A stretch of 64,000 nt of DNA from Bryopsis sp. KO-2023 (GCA_030272585.1 BSYQ01000009.1:2914001-2978000); one strand, 5' to 3'. Positions 22,501-34,200 are shown, counted from the stretch's first letter. Made by a program: numbers and translations. Notes: a model not told the origin generated them from the sequence alone.

Positions 22501-25500
22501 CATGCGACTGCATCTGGTGAGCATGACAAGGTAAAACCTGACCAATCGATCAAACGCTCAGATGCTGCCTTCCAACTGTACTCGATTTTTAGCCCTTCTT
22601 CGCAGTCATCTGTGCAATCAACAGGCTCCACAACGACAGATCTGCAGCCCGTCACGAGATCCCCCTTTGAATCCGTCCCCCTGTAAAAGAGTGCATACTG
22701 ATGGAATAATTCCCCAGCTTGCGAGAAGTTCGTAGCCACAACGCTTGATACTTCAAGAAACATGGCTATCCTCTCCCAGACGTCGATCAATATCGCTCCA
22801 GGATCATCCCATTCATGGCGTTGCAGTGTGTGTTCCTCTCCACCAAGAATCAGAATCGAGGATTGGGTGCCAGCAGGCGCCTGAACCGTTTGAAAACATG
22901 TTAAACTAATATCCAGATATCAGAGATCTCTGACACGCGAAGTTAAAACGAATTTTTATGTGTGATATGGGATGCACCTGGTCGCCCTTGCTTTCGCATT
23001 CGTTTTCGGCAGCATCTGCGTCTGGACTGGTGAAACAGAAAACAACGGAGTCAATCATTTCATTTCTAAGAAATTGGAAACAAGAATGGCTCCCGGAAGA
23101 CTCTGAGCTTTTAACATTTGTACCGGTGTTACCATCAATTTCCCGTTTAAGAAAGGATCATTGGTCACACGATATTCACTTGACAAATAAACTTAAACTT
23201 GTACAACTAAGTGGCTTTGAGGAAATGTGACAGAATGTGTTTTTTAACTCGGAACACCAAGTGTACTACACTTGGTGTTCCGAGTTAAAAAACACATTCT
23301 GTCACATTATTCTGTCACATTCTGTCACATATGTAGTACATAACTCGAACAAATTAAATAAGTTGATCATTTATCGATCCAACCCATCTCACAGAACACA
23401 AAAACAATCTCATGCCTGGGTGATGGGGGTGGAGGTGAAGGCGGAGTTGGCGGTGGGGGAGAAGGTGGAAATGGAGATAGAGGAGGCGGCGGCGGCGGTG
23501 GTGATGGAGGAGGAGGTGGAAATGGAGGAGGAGAAGGAGGTGGAGATGGTGGAGGAGAGGGAGGTGGAGATGGTGGAGGATGTGGAGGTGGAGATGGTGG
23601 AGGAAAAGGAGGCGGAGGTGGAGGTGGAGGTGGAGGTGGAGGTGGAGGCGGAGATGGAGGAGGGGGTGGAGGCGGAGATGGAGGAGGAGAAGGAGGTGGA
23701 GATGGTGGAGGAGATGGAGGCGGAGATGGAGGAGGAGAAGGGGGTGGAGATGGTGGAGGAGAGGGAGGCGGAGATGGAGGAGGATGTGGAGGTGGAGATG
23801 GAGGTGGAGATGGTGGAGGAGAAGGAGGCGGAGATGGAGGAGGAGGTGGAGGCGGAGATGGAGGTGGAGGCGGAGGAGGAGATGGGGGAGGGGGTAGAGG
23901 CGGAGGTGAAGGTGGGGGAGAGGGCGGAGGTGGAGATGGAGGAGGTGGTGGAAGCGGAGGTGGAGGCGGAGGAGGGGGTGGAGGAGGGGATGGAGGAGAT
24001 AGAGGAGGAGATGGGGGAGGAGGCGGAGGCGGAGATGAAGGTGCAGGTGGAGGTCGAGGTGGGGGTGGTGGAGGAGGCAGTGGCGGAAACGGAGGGGGTG
24101 ATGGAGGTGAAGGGGGAGGAGGAGGGGGAGGGGTAGGCGGAGGAGGAGGAGGAGGCGGAGGGGGAGGGGGAGAAGGAGGCAGTGGCGGAGGTGGGGGAGG
24201 TGGGGGACATGATGCCCCAGAGGAGCTGACGTATGAGAGAGCTGCAAACTGCACGATCAGGTCGCCAGTAATGCCGCAGACGCTGGTCCCCTCAAGCACC
24301 AGACTGAAGTGACAAACATTGGACCTCTTAGTGAGAAAAGAATGGAAACTTAAAGGCTCATATGAAAGCAAATTTTGTGCTTGGTAAGAAGCAGTTTCTG
24401 AAAACTTTTTGCGTACTCTTCGAGAGACGCCATTCCTGTAGCCCAAGACAGCGGAACTGTGCCAGTTATTCCTGGAGTGTTAGTAATGCGCAGCTCAACA
24501 AGGTTGCTCAAAGTCGACCACTCGTGTGGGAGACTTCCAGTAAATCCGGCATTACTGAGATCCAGTTCGGTCAAATGCGACCACGAGCCAATACTTTGCG
24601 GCAAGCTTCCTGACAGTGGGTTGCCACTGACGCTTCTGCAGACGAGCCAGCCAAAGTTTTTCTTCAAATTTGTGTCGCCGCAATACAAATGTTTTGGCCG
24701 ATTCTGCGGTAGCATCAGCCAGAAAACAAACTATTTAGGTACTATATGTATGAGTCGCTTTACTACAGCGAGGCTGATTTTCGTCACCGCACAATCTCTC
24801 AAGACTTTGCAACGCTCTCCACTCCGTGGGGATGGTCCCTGAAAGCTTAGAATCTGCCAAATCAAGGTTGGTTACCGCCGTCCATCTAGACAATGCAGCA
24901 GGAAGTGTCCCAGTCAACTGGTTTCCCTGAACAGAACTGCGATCAGGCACTCAAGTTAGACCGTGATCTAGCAGCCGGTCAGCGCAGTGTTAGACAAACA
25001 TTCAAAACCTGGAAGAAATCCCAAAGCGAAAACGTTCTGTTTTGTTCTTGGTCAAAGAATACACATTTTTCTGAATATCTCTTTCTTTCATACTTAAATA
25101 TAAAAGGAGAAAACAAATCTATGGAAATTCAATCACAAGAATTTTCTTTTTCTGGATTAATATCAGCTCCGCTTTTGTTGAAAATGGTTAGAAAATACAG
25201 TTGGTTTTGGTCACCGTCGGCCTTACAACGTCGAAAGAGACTTCATCGTGGACCATGCTTCTGGAATCGTCCCTTGCAAGCCGTTGTTTGACAGGTCGAT
25301 CGATTTCAGAGAGGTGAGGGCACTCCATGATTCAGGAAGGGAGCCTGAGAGCGCATTGTTCGGAAGACCTCTGCCATTCACAAACACGATATCCAATCAA
25401 TTTATGCGCTCTTCGTTGTACATCAAGAAACTTGGGGCTCTTTTAAGCTGGGGTTAATCGTCAGTTCTTGAGAAATGACCCACTCACAAAGAGACAAAAT

Positions 25501-25807
25501 TGTAGTCTCCAACAAGAGTCAGTGCATCCAGGGTTCCTGTTAAGGACAACGTGGAAATCGACAGCTCCACATCAGCGTTTGCGGTTGCGTCGCTGCAGCT
25601 TAACCCCGTGGCGCCGGGCACGATACAGGGCTCTTGCCCCAGTATCGCCCTCATTCTCCAGTTAACAAAGGTGGTTGACCATCGGTTGCTATCCTGCCAC
25701 TCTGCCAGAGTCCATCGGAGTCCACCTCGAACGAATGGAGATATTCGCGCCGCAGGTGCAAGCAGCGGAAAAAGAAAAAACAAACAGGCCTGAAGCCAGT
25801 AATACAT
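16589..25807 (-). CDS. LRR / Pro-rich / HYR-like / polycystin-channel protein
   Basis: A single large gene for a predicted surface cation channel. In order: a signal peptide (MYYWLQACLFFLFPLLAPAA, start at 25807; a further Met 48 bases upstream is possible), plant-type LRRs in exons at about 25488-25807, 25226-25371, 24795-24954 and 24395-24655, a Pro/Ser-rich stretch (about 23407-24214), a short exon near 22999-23045, the long Cys-rich ectodomain exon 20131-22879, a linker exon from about 19765 with the first membrane segment (LLVVAGMVLYQ), and the polycystin region. The last part has an extracellular loop between the first two membrane helices (with NPDLYYNTTPDAREM), several hydrophobic helices, a pore-region analogue (around FSTLSRAIPSMIKSMLVEGG), the helix FLILNFVMAILMDTFEA and a cytosolic coiled coil ending at 16589. 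This matches the polycystin (PKD) channel family; no PLAT domain was seen. Several junctions in the 3' half need very short introns. Ion selectivity and ligand are unknown. Confidence 0.88.
20131..22879 (-). other. Cys-rich HYR/Ig-like ectodomain exon of the polycystin gene
   Basis: One exon of about 915 codons. It holds at least three repeats of a module in which an Ig-like segment (GTYEIVFQVKNSAGREAS; GNYTFSCTVTDSDGNAATP) alternates with a small Cys motif (VCPEGFFTCEG, VCAEGEYVCDDGLSC, ACPSGYSMCDNECTPLSC). The Ig-like parts resemble HYR/DUF5011-type modules. The membrane-proximal part (around TRRLQSTSREADFVILLGG) lies where receptor-for-egg-jelly/GAIN-type sequence is found in polycystin-1 proteins, but I cannot place a GPS cleavage site. 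Acceptor TTCAG before 22879 and donor GTGAGT after 20131 are both good. Confidence 0.8.
23225..23307. repeat. Perfect 41-bp-arm palindrome in a polycystin intron
   Basis: Arms 23225-23265 and 23267-23307 are exact reverse complements around a single C (outer end ATGTGACAGAATGTG). The outer words (CTGTCACATT) recur just to the right, up to about 23330. It may be a tiny MITE or a template-switch inversion. Confidence 0.95.
23407..24214 (-). other. Pro/Ser-rich region (about 265 residues) of the polycystin gene
   Basis: On the minus strand this block translates to runs of PPPSPPP, with a few Leu, Phe, His, Thr and Ala. It follows the sequence SYVSSSGASC without a break. SPPP repeats are the hallmark of hydroxyproline-rich wall and matrix glycoproteins in green algae, where they form stiff glycosylated rods. 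On the plus strand the same DNA is a GGA/GGT purine tract, and the Glu-rich, His/Leu-rich and Ser/Thr-rich translations of other frames are artefacts of that. Confidence 0.85.
24395..25807 (-). other. Signal peptide and plant-type LRR domain of the polycystin gene
   Basis: The repeats follow the plant extracellular consensus (NALSGSLPESW, LKSIDLSNNGLQGTIPEAW, NQLTGTLPAAL, NPLSGSLPQSIGSWSHLTEL). The N-terminal cap (LRWTLAEWQDSNRW) carries the single disulfide-type Cys pair expected of such caps. Introns fall between repeats. This domain type binds peptides or sugars in plant receptor proteins; a ligand-binding role here is inference. Confidence 0.85.
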
Positions 25808-27248
25808 CGATTGCCCCTGTCTTAAACACACGGAAAAAACGTCCTCACCATGCATGGATATTGTTTTAAGAGATAACCAGATGGTTTGAACGCTTCACCA
25901 CAGTTGTTTTTGGTAAATATCACGACTTTGATGGGCACTCTACCTTGACGGAAAGGGGATTTAGTTCGCCACTGGCCTGACCAGGTGGCGAGCTTCGTGG
26001 TTGAAAGTCGAAGATACAAGTTTCAAGTGAGAGCCCGACTTTACGAGGGAAAAGATGGATGAGAAGTGGTATGTCAGAAGCAATCACGCCGCCCAACCGT
26101 GTGACGAGAAAGAGGAGCTCGATTTGTTCGACTCGTTAAAACAGTTATACTTGGTTGGCAAGGATTGTTCAACAATATTAACGGTTAATATCAGATTTAA
26201 ACGAGTCGGAATAGATACACAGGAGGAGGAAGGGGGGGGGGGTTCATTCATCAGTAATTGTAACTTTGGGACACACAAATAAAACGTTGGAGATTTTTTT
26301 GATTTGAAAAACACGACAGATGGTGTTTTGTATTGTTCGTCCAGGACGATTGACTTTTTTTTGTTGGGTTGTGTTTATTAAGGGGTGTTTTGATGGCTGT
26401 TTTCGTTGCTATGACAGAAGAAGTGTTCTGCTGTCGTGGTTCGGGGGGTCTACTTCAGGGAAGCATACTGGTGAGGAATAGGTAAAAAGAAAAAACAAAA
26501 AAGTGGGTGGGATGTCTGGACAGGTAGATCATTGCACGAATACAGCTTTGATGTCACTAGAAAGGTCGAGGAAAAGGTGACGGTTACATGAGTCGAGAGA
26601 CCTGCTGTTTGAATGTGTTAACTGGATGCAAGGGAAAACACACAGTGGAGATGGGGCCAGCCATTCCCATTCCACAGTTGACACAGAGAGGTTTCTTTTT
26701 CATGTTTTTCGTTTTGTGAACAAATAAGTAATGAGAGCATGTGTGACAATGAATCTACCTCAAAGACGAATAAAGTGACCTTGACAAAGAACATGCAACA
26801 AACAAAATACTTGCACTAGTGGTAAGTTTTGTGAAAAATAAATTTGCGCAAGTTTTGTGCGTCTGTCATATGCGTGTTGATGCTGATTTGAGCAAAAAAC
26901 CCCGACAAAATGAAAGCCTCCACCTGGGTGGAGGGATTTTGCCTTTCTTTCCTTCTTTGGAGCATAGTGAGCATTTTCTTTTTGAACAATGAAATCGTTC
27001 TGTTTTATTTTTTTAGCATTACGGCATCTTTCGGAGAAACAAACTTGTTATAAGGAATACGCCGTGCGAACAAAAACAAAAACCGAAACAAAATCACCCA
27101 CCCCAACAGACCTATCCTTCCAAACCCCCCTGTCCATCTATCTACATGGCCTCTAATCCTCTAAAGAAATCGACAAACGCTACCACCCCTGCTTTGCTCC
27201 GTTGTCCAATTGATATCTTTTCTCTAATGCAACTTTTTTTTCCCCTTG
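25808..27248. other. Intergenic; nothing recognised
   Basis: Between the 5' end of the polycystin gene and the 3' end of UBA2. Moderately AT-rich, with no convincing exon; it should contain the polycystin promoter. Confidence 0.4.
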
Positions 27249-30200
27249 CTAGACCTTTCTTTTTTTGTTTCCGGAAGGGGCGTCTGGCTGTGAGTGCCCC
27301 CCCTCCTCCATAAAAAAATCCACCAGCTCCACTTCATCATCGGAATCTCGTTTTCGCTTCAAACCTGGAAAAAAAGAGCAGTACAAAAAAAATGAACAGA
27401 GCGCTGAAACGACTGTTCCCGAAAACAATGCCAAAGAATTCCACAAGATTACTGTAAACAATTATTGATTAATTAATCATATGATATTTATTAATATCCA
27501 GTATACGACGATTTTCCATTTGTTATAACTTTTTAGAGGAAAGTCGTAAGTGAATGACTTTTTTATTACATACGCTATACCCCATACCAGTTGTAAAATA
27601 AATTATCAAAATTTAATTCTTTATTGGGTTTGATAATAATTTAACTGGCTATTTCAAAAAGTTTGGAGATTAATATTCAAATGCAAAAGAAATGGCAGCT
27701 GTCGGGCGTGGGACAAAACGGGGCGATCGATATGTGTATTTTTTTCTTTTTTTTCTACCATCTGCTTCTTGTTCATCGTCGCTCATGTAAAAAATATCAT
27801 CGTCAGACATCGTGAACGCGCTGGGGCCAGGCTCATCGGCAGCAGGGTCTTTCTCAGGGTCGGCCGAGGCCGACGGCACATTTCCATCCAATATGAAACC
27901 ACTCGGGTGATCATCTTCATCAATATCACCCTGGCAAATAAAAAAAATAAAAAAAAAGAGAATTCAGGGAGGGCATGGTTGCGTTCTATATTCGAGAAGG
28001 GGGGGGGGGTGGGGGGACCTCTTGCGCTTTTCTTGCGGAGTTTTTTTCTTCTTTTTTTTTCCCTCGAATGTCGAGGTTGCATATGAGTTTGATGCTCTGT
28101 ACATTATTCAAGAAAAGTATTTTTTGGGGAAGGATCTTAATTAAGGAAAAAAAAAGGTGATCAAAGCCAATGTGCAAAACTCGAGTTCTCATAAGGGGAC
28201 CCCCGCAAAACTCGAGTTCTCATAAGGGGACCCCCCCCCCCCCCGCCCCCAATTCAAAATATCAAAAATATTCAAAAAATTAGACATCCCCCCCCCCAAA
28301 AAAAAAGAGGGAAAAAGTTGAGAAAATGTTGATTCCTCACCTTATGGCTGACGATTATCTCCACCTCGAAGTTTTGCGATTGATCTTTGATCGCTACGAT
28401 GCTACCATCTTTTATCCCTCCCCCCGGTAACTTTTCCAGAGCATGGGGCAACATGGCTGCGTTCTCTTGGGTTTCCTCCTCGTCCAGGTCGTCCCCTTCT
28501 TCGTACCAAATGTCCCCACACATAACTGCTGGAACGTTCACTGAGAGTCGCTTTTTGATGACCTGGCAGAATCAAAAGACATGGGAGAGGGGGTGTTTTT
28601 TGTGGAAAATCCATCCAGCTGTATGCACAGATCGTTTGAAAGAAAAAAAAAAACAGAACACCGATCGAGAAATACAAAAAATACCCAGAAAAAAAGTATG
28701 TTTCGTCTGTAAATTTTGGACTTCACTGTGTGTTTTGCTCCACCTGAGAAATGAAATCCCCGAAGTTAGTTTTCTGAGTGTCGATTTTCAAAGATAACTT
28801 CGAGGTGCCGCAGACCATGCATTTTTTTTCGGGCTTGGCTGCCGTTCCTGCCTTGATGATCAATTCTCTTCCTCTGGCCCCGCTTCCGTGTTTCGTCCCG
28901 ACCGACTCACCCAGAAACGTTTCTCTCAATGAATCGAATTTACCGGACAACACCTGAGTGAGTGCAAATTCTTTTTGATTAATTTTAACAGTCCAAATAC
29001 AAAAAATGAAAGGAAAAATATGTACAAAAAGAGAAAAAATGCACATATATACTCCCCCAAACAAGAGAGAGATCTTTAAATTGAAATTAGTTTACAAACA
29101 GCCAAACGGCCAAGTGCAGCCCGCTCACGGAAATGTGTTGCAGGCTGACTCAGAAATAAACCTGAATTTATATAAAACACATATTTTTCTATTTTTATTT
29201 CTACCTTCATGCCTTCAACCACCATGAGGCCCGAGACGATGGCATTAGTCGTCGCGATCGCATGAATGATATTACCCGCCATTCCTTTGGCATCGAACAG
29301 AGTCTGACATGGAATCCCGTAGCAAATCGACCTGAGGTTCGAGGCCGAAGTCACGAATTCCACCGCCAAATCGTCGTCCTTGTCGAACTCCGCAAACCCA
29401 ATTTCGCCAGAACGCTGGGAAAGAAAGGTTTCTATGCACTTGAGAAACACTTGCATGTTTTGTTGGAGCGTCCAAACCTGGAAATCGTGGCACAGGAGGG
29501 AGAGTCAGTGTTTTCCCGGGTGAAAAAACAAAACTCGATCGAAATACAGCAAAAACATATTTCTACTTTGCACGAAAACGTTTCTGAGCATCTTCTTTTG
29601 CATCCCCAAACAAAGCCCCTTCTATTTTCTTTCCAAAAAATAAAATAAAATAATTAATTATTTGGAAACCTTTAATTTCTCATGGCTGGATTTTTCAAGT
29701 TCGAGGATGTCTTTGAAAGCGATTTTTTCCGTACCTCATGGTCGTTACCGAATCCTAGCAGATTCGCCGGAGACTGTGTTTTTTGCTGCGATTCATTCGT
29801 GACCTTTCCTTCACCCCCATTTGCTGTCGAGCATCCATTCGTACCGTTCACAGATTTTGGCAAATCCAACGCTTTCGGTCGGCTTCTCGAGTCCCACAGT
29901 TTCTGCATCAACACAAATCACTGATCGAACGATTTTTCCTTGTTTTGGGTTTTTTTTTTCCAAACTTCAATTCTCGGGGGGAAAGAAACAGAAAAAAAGA
30001 GGTTGAGGACCAATTTTCTCTCCGTGCTTCCCTTTTTTTTTACCTCTATTTTGCAGACATTTTTTATGTCGGTATTGAACACTCTTTCGAAAACCCGAAG
30101 CGCGTAGTCACCGGCAGCCTCCCCCTCATTTCGAACAAAAAAGCTTTTGTCTTGGTCCACATCTTCGGTTTCCCCATTTCCTCCTGTCGTACTTGGTTCA

Positions 30201-32534
30201 TCCAAATCTGTCGAAAAAAAAAACATAAAAGGAAACACTCACAAAAATATCATTTTACCAAAAAAAAAATACAACATTGCCGTGGCTGCACTCCGCTGAA
30301 ATCTTATCGCACAAAAGCACTGCTGCTTTTTTTTTTTCTTTCAACAACTTGCCAGTTCCAGCATAACCATGACAATTCAGTTTACTATTTAAAAAACCCC
30401 CAAAACCCAAAAACAAAACACCCTAACAAATTTTTAGGAGCAGGGAAAAAAGATGTACCTGTTACTTGATCTTGCCTTCCAAACAGGCGTTGAAACAAAA
30501 GGTCTTTCGCCCAGACTATGCAGTGTATGGGCTTGTCTGGAGTGTTTCGAATCGTGCAAATGGGATAGCTTTTTTGAACGGGTTTTTCATCGCATTCGTA
30601 GCAATGAGTCTTATCCTTGATGTGCACCGTAACCTGCATGGAAACAATCTCAAATAAAAACGAATTTTTGCAAACCCACAATTATCTACATTTGAGATTC
30701 AGGTCAAGCTTGCAAAAGAGCAAAACGTCAATTTTATGTATTTAAAAATGGACATACCCCCCCCAAAAAAAATAAAAATAAAATATAAAATACAATACAA
30801 GCAAAATAAAAAAATGCATGCAAAAAGGCCCACGATATTCTGCGTCAATTTCTGAAAAACAAGGGAAAGAAGATTTAGCTTTTCATAATCTTTTCTCTTT
30901 CGGCAAGACTGGCCACATTCTCCAAAAAAAAAACCCAGTATCCCCCCCCCCCTCTCCCCCACCAAAAAAAAAAAAAAAAAAAACGAAAAACGAAAAACGA
31001 AAAACGAAAAACATGTGCCATACATAACCTAAAACCATCAACATTCTGCACATGAACACACCTGGCCTTGATATCCCATCGTTCCAGATTCGATCAACGG
31101 GATGTTTGCAGCCAACGCTAATCTGTTTACGTGCCTCCGTGCTTCCACGTTATCCAAACCGTTCATGATGATATCGAATCCTTTGAAAAACTCAATTCCG
31201 AACTCGGGGTTCTTGATGTTTGCTTTATGGGCCGTGATTTCGGCTTTCGGGCAAAACGCCCGGATAGACTCCGCCGCAACTTCAGATTTGCTCTTTCCAA
31301 CATGGCGTTTTCGGAAAAGAAATTGCCGATTCAAGTTGCTCGTTTCGATTGTGTCCATGTCGATCTGTGAAAGGGGGGATGGTCAGACAGCATTGAAACA
31401 TGCTCATTGCAGTAAACAAGAAACGAAAAAAAATTGTGGGAATAAAAAACAACTTAAGTAAATAAATTTATTTAATTTTTTTTTTCAAATAACAGCAGTT
31501 TTGGAAAGGCAGTGTGCCGGTGGTTTGTTTCAAATCAAATTAAAAAAAAACCGTCAGAATTTCAGTGAACCGAGAAAAAAAACCCAGAAATTATCATCAT
31601 CATGGTCGGCCGATTTCTTTTTTTTTTTTTTTCTCCCCGCTTTGCTCACCACATCCAGTTTGAGAAAACCCGAAAGCGCCAGAGTTTTCAGCAACTCACA
31701 GCCGATGCCACCGGAACCCACCACCAAGACTTTTGCATCGTTAATCTGTCAATCACGGCATTCAGCACATCAAAAAAAATGTTTGAAATCGGGATAAAGG
31801 GCTGCTTACAGATATTCAATCAATGTTTCCCTGCGATCTGTGCATGACCCCACAGATTTTCCCCACAACAGCTCACTGTGAAAACTGATGATTTTTTCGA
31901 AAAAAAAGAAGAGCAGATACACAATCTAAAACATCACTTCTTCATAATGAAAACTTTTAGGAATCTTTTTTCTTGTGCCTCAGAGAATTGTTTTGAGATC
32001 ACTCTGCAAAAGTTTCATTCTTTAAAAGAAAAAGAAACAATGCAGCTCAGAATTAGCATGGAAAAATTTTCACATCATCGGCACAAGATTGCACAGTTTT
32101 GCAATAAAACTTTTGACTATTACGATCTTATGATCGTTTTCAAAATGACTTTTTCTGTGGATGTCCTCCGATCGATCACCAGCGTAAAAAAAATCTCATC
32201 CAACATGTTTTCCAAGGTGAAAAAAATAAAAAAATAAGGTGCATAATGTACGGTTCCTGTTCTTTTTGAAGATTCCCGAGAGAAGGCAATCTTTTCTAAA
32301 GGAAGAGTAACCTATTTTTCTGGGTTGATTAATTTTCAAGGCAAGCATATCCTTGTGGGTTCAGGTGTTTCATTGTTTTTTTTTGTTGGAATGCAACGAA
32401 ACGAAACTCGAGTGAAACAAAAACTAGAGAATAAGGCAGACGTTCGAAAAGAACTCGAAAGGTTGGGTCAGGAAGACACTCACGCGCTGCTGAAAAGTTT
32501 CGTTGCTCGCGATTTCCGGCCACGACTCCTCCAT
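27249..32534 (-). CDS. UBA2: SUMO-activating enzyme subunit 2
   Basis: The catalytic subunit of the SUMO E1 enzyme, which adenylates SUMO and takes it up as a thioester before transfer to Ubc9; it works with SAE1 in the nucleus. Eleven exons join in frame (32484-32534, 31650-31745, 31062-31364, 30459-30633, 30044-30207, 29735-29902, 29205-29477, 28744-28953, 28341-28562, 27759-27930, 27249-27364), giving 649 residues against 640 in human. Visible features are the nucleotide-binding [27 protein letters not shown] and [12 protein letters not shown]. The active-site Cys lies in [20 protein letters not shown], and the structural zinc Cys pairs in CYEC and CMVC. Next come the ubiquitin-fold domain (around [18 protein letters not shown]) and a basic nuclear-localisation tail (KRKRDS, KKRKV). 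The 710-bp third-from-start gap holds no exon I could support. The start is the only in-frame ATG preceding the first donor. Confidence 0.95.
28174..28236 (+). repeat. 31-bp tandem duplication in a UBA2 intron
   Basis: The unit GCAAAACTCGAGTTCTCATA plus AGGGGACCCC occurs twice in a row and is followed by a poly-C run. Confidence 0.9.
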
Positions 32535-32802
32535 ATCGAATCCGTTCTTTCTTCTTTTTCAACTCCCCCTCCGCCGCTGCTAGATCTTCGCGTGCAAAAA
32601 GAAAAAAAAAAGGAAACGAAAAACCGAAACAAAACTTTGAAAAGCCAGCCGATCTGTCGAACGACGATCGTCCCCCTTTCCGAAAACGCTCATTATGGAG
32701 CTGATTCGCTGTTGCATTACGAGAAGGAGCCTTCTGGGGGCATGAGAAGTGGAAAGAATTGCGAAATGGTGAACAGCCGCGTGGTGTGCGGCCAGGAAAA
32801 CC
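32535..32802. promoter_or_regulatory. Likely bidirectional promoter region
   Basis: The 268 bases between the divergent starts of UBA2 and the small membrane protein. I see no clear TATA box at a set distance from either start. Assignment rests only on the head-to-head layout. Confidence 0.35.
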
Positions 32803-32925
32803 ATGGCGCTTCTGGATAGGATGCCTAGGAAAGTTGTTGCGGCTTTGGCGATTTCGGCGTTCTTTGTGGTGTACATTTTATACATGTGGCGATTTTTGAC
32901 CAATCCATACCCCAACGACGATTAG
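32803..32925 (+). CDS. Small single-pass membrane protein, 40 residues
   Basis: An intronless frame of 41 codons starts at ATG 32803 and stops at 32925. A basic N-terminus (MALLDRMPRK) leads into one hydrophobic helix (VVAALAISAFFVVYILYMW), and the tail is short and polar (RFLTNPYPNDD). Positive-inside logic puts the N-terminus in the cytosol or matrix. Its base composition is exon-like, unlike the AT-rich flanks, and it lies divergent from UBA2 and upstream of the C2orf69-type gene on the same strand. Small proteins like this are often subunits of mitochondrial or ER membrane complexes, but I recognise no family. It could also be a first exon, although the stop follows directly and no donor is needed. 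Confidence 0.45.
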   Translation: MALLDRMPRKVVAALAISAFFVVYILYMWRFLTNPYPNDD

Positions 32926-33372
32926 GATTGGAGCTCCATCCCAAGGAAAAGTAAAAAACTGGAATTCTTGTGAGGTGCGTTTGTGTTTGTGTGCATTTCC
33001 TTTTCGTGAGGTTTTTGCAACAGCAACTTTTTGAAAAGTTTTTTTTTCATTGTTTTTTGGGGAGATGCTTCTTTTGGGTGGTGTGTCCTTGCCTTTCTTT
33101 CTAGTAATTGAAAACATAATTATCATTGTTATTTATTTTATTTTATATTTTTTTTTTGGGGGGGGGGCAGGCTGAAAATGGAGCTCCCGAGTTGATCTGA
33201 ACAATGTGCATATCGTATTTGAACTGGGGTGTTTTTTTTTCCTTCTTTTTTTTCCTTGGTGGTCGAGATTCTGCTAAAACAAACGGATAAAACATATCAT
33301 CATCTGAGTGCATTTTCCTTTCTTTCTTTCACATCAGGGGGGGTTGAGGAAATCTGATTATCAAGCAACATA

Positions 33373-34200
33373 ATGGAGAAAAAGAAAGCAATTTTACGAA
33401 TCTTGGTGGGGCCTTTCGGAGCAAACAAAGTGTGGACATTGGGGTCAGAAAATTCGACATCCCCGGTTATCTTTTTTGTGGGCGATCAGTTAGAATCGAA
33501 AGGAACTCCTCCCGAAATATACCAGCTTCAAGATCCCAAGAATCAAGTTTCCATTCTGGCCGAGAAATTTCCAGGCAGCAGCGTAATGGTGGTGGTGCCC
33601 TCCAGACTGGAAGCTGGGTTTGCTTGTTTTGATCATTTCTTGGACAAAACCACGAGATGTGGGGAGCCCTTGGGTTATGTGGGGAAAACTCTGACGGCCT
33701 CCCGGCAAATGGAGTCGATATTGAGCGAGGGGGGTGCGGAGTTCAAAAATCGGACGGCTGGAATCAAGGTGTTGGGGTTCAGCAAGGGAGGGGTGGTTTT
33801 GAATCAGCTTCTGGCTGAAATGGGGTCGATCAGGGAGAGTCTTGGCGTGGGGAACGAAGGGATTCGAAAAGACAATGCCAAGATATTCGAGTTTCTGTCG
33901 TCCATTCGGGAGATGCATTATTTGGATGTGGGTTTGCATTGCCGGGGGGGGTATTTGACCGACCCGAGATCTTTGCAAGGTTTGGGGGATTTTGAGGTGA
34001 GCGTTTTTTTGCATGGAACCCCCAGGCAATGGAAAGATGTCAGGAGGCCGTGGGTGTTGAACGAAAAGAACATGTCGAAAGCTTTGCTGCGAGAAGAGGG
34101 GGTGCCGGTGCACGAAAAATTGTATTTGGAGAATGAGTCGCCGGGGTTGGCGATGCATTTCAATATATTAACCGAGTTTGACCCTGGAATTCAGGACTGA
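33373..34200 (+). CDS. C2orf69 (UPF0565) family protein
   Basis: An intronless gene of 275 residues. It matches the C2orf69/UPF0565 family by its hydrolase-like core: strands VIFFVGD and VMVVVPS, then VLGFSKGGVVLNQLL with the nucleophile-elbow pattern G-x-S-x-G at residues 135-139 (Ser137), followed by the conserved YLDVGLHCRGGYLTD and the C-terminal VSVFLHGTPRQW. In humans C2orf69 is tied to mitochondrial function and its loss causes a mitochondrial disease; the substrate is unknown. The ATG at 33373 begins the conserved region and follows a stop, so the start is secure. No obvious mitochondrial presequence precedes it here. It is the only clearly intronless host gene among many-exon neighbours, which might mean retroposition or simply compactness. 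Confidence 0.85.
   Translation: MEKKKAILRILVGPFGANKVWTLGSENSTSPVIFFVGDQLESKGTPPEIYQLQDPKNQVSILAEKFPGSSVMVVVPSRLEAGFACFDHFLDKTTRCGEPLGYVGKTLTASRQMESILSEGGAEFKNRTAGIKVLGFSKGGVVLNQLLAEMGSIRESLGVGNEGIRKDNAKIFEFLSSIREMHYLDVGLHCRGGYLTDPRSLQGLGDFEVSVFLHGTPRQWKDVRRPWVLNEKNMSKALLREEGVPVHEKLYLENESPGLAMHFNILTEFDPGIQD

Noticed and set aside
23237-24136. Long plus-strand frame rich in Glu/Val/Met, and minus-strand frames rich in His/Leu or Ser/Thr
   Set aside because: These are other readings of the GGA/GGT purine tract that encodes the Pro/Ser region on minus; no independent start, domain or splice support.
31878-32237. Plus-strand 119-codon frame inside the largest UBA2 intron
   Set aside because: Lys/Phe-rich reading of AT-rich intron sequence, no domain and no supporting splice or start context.
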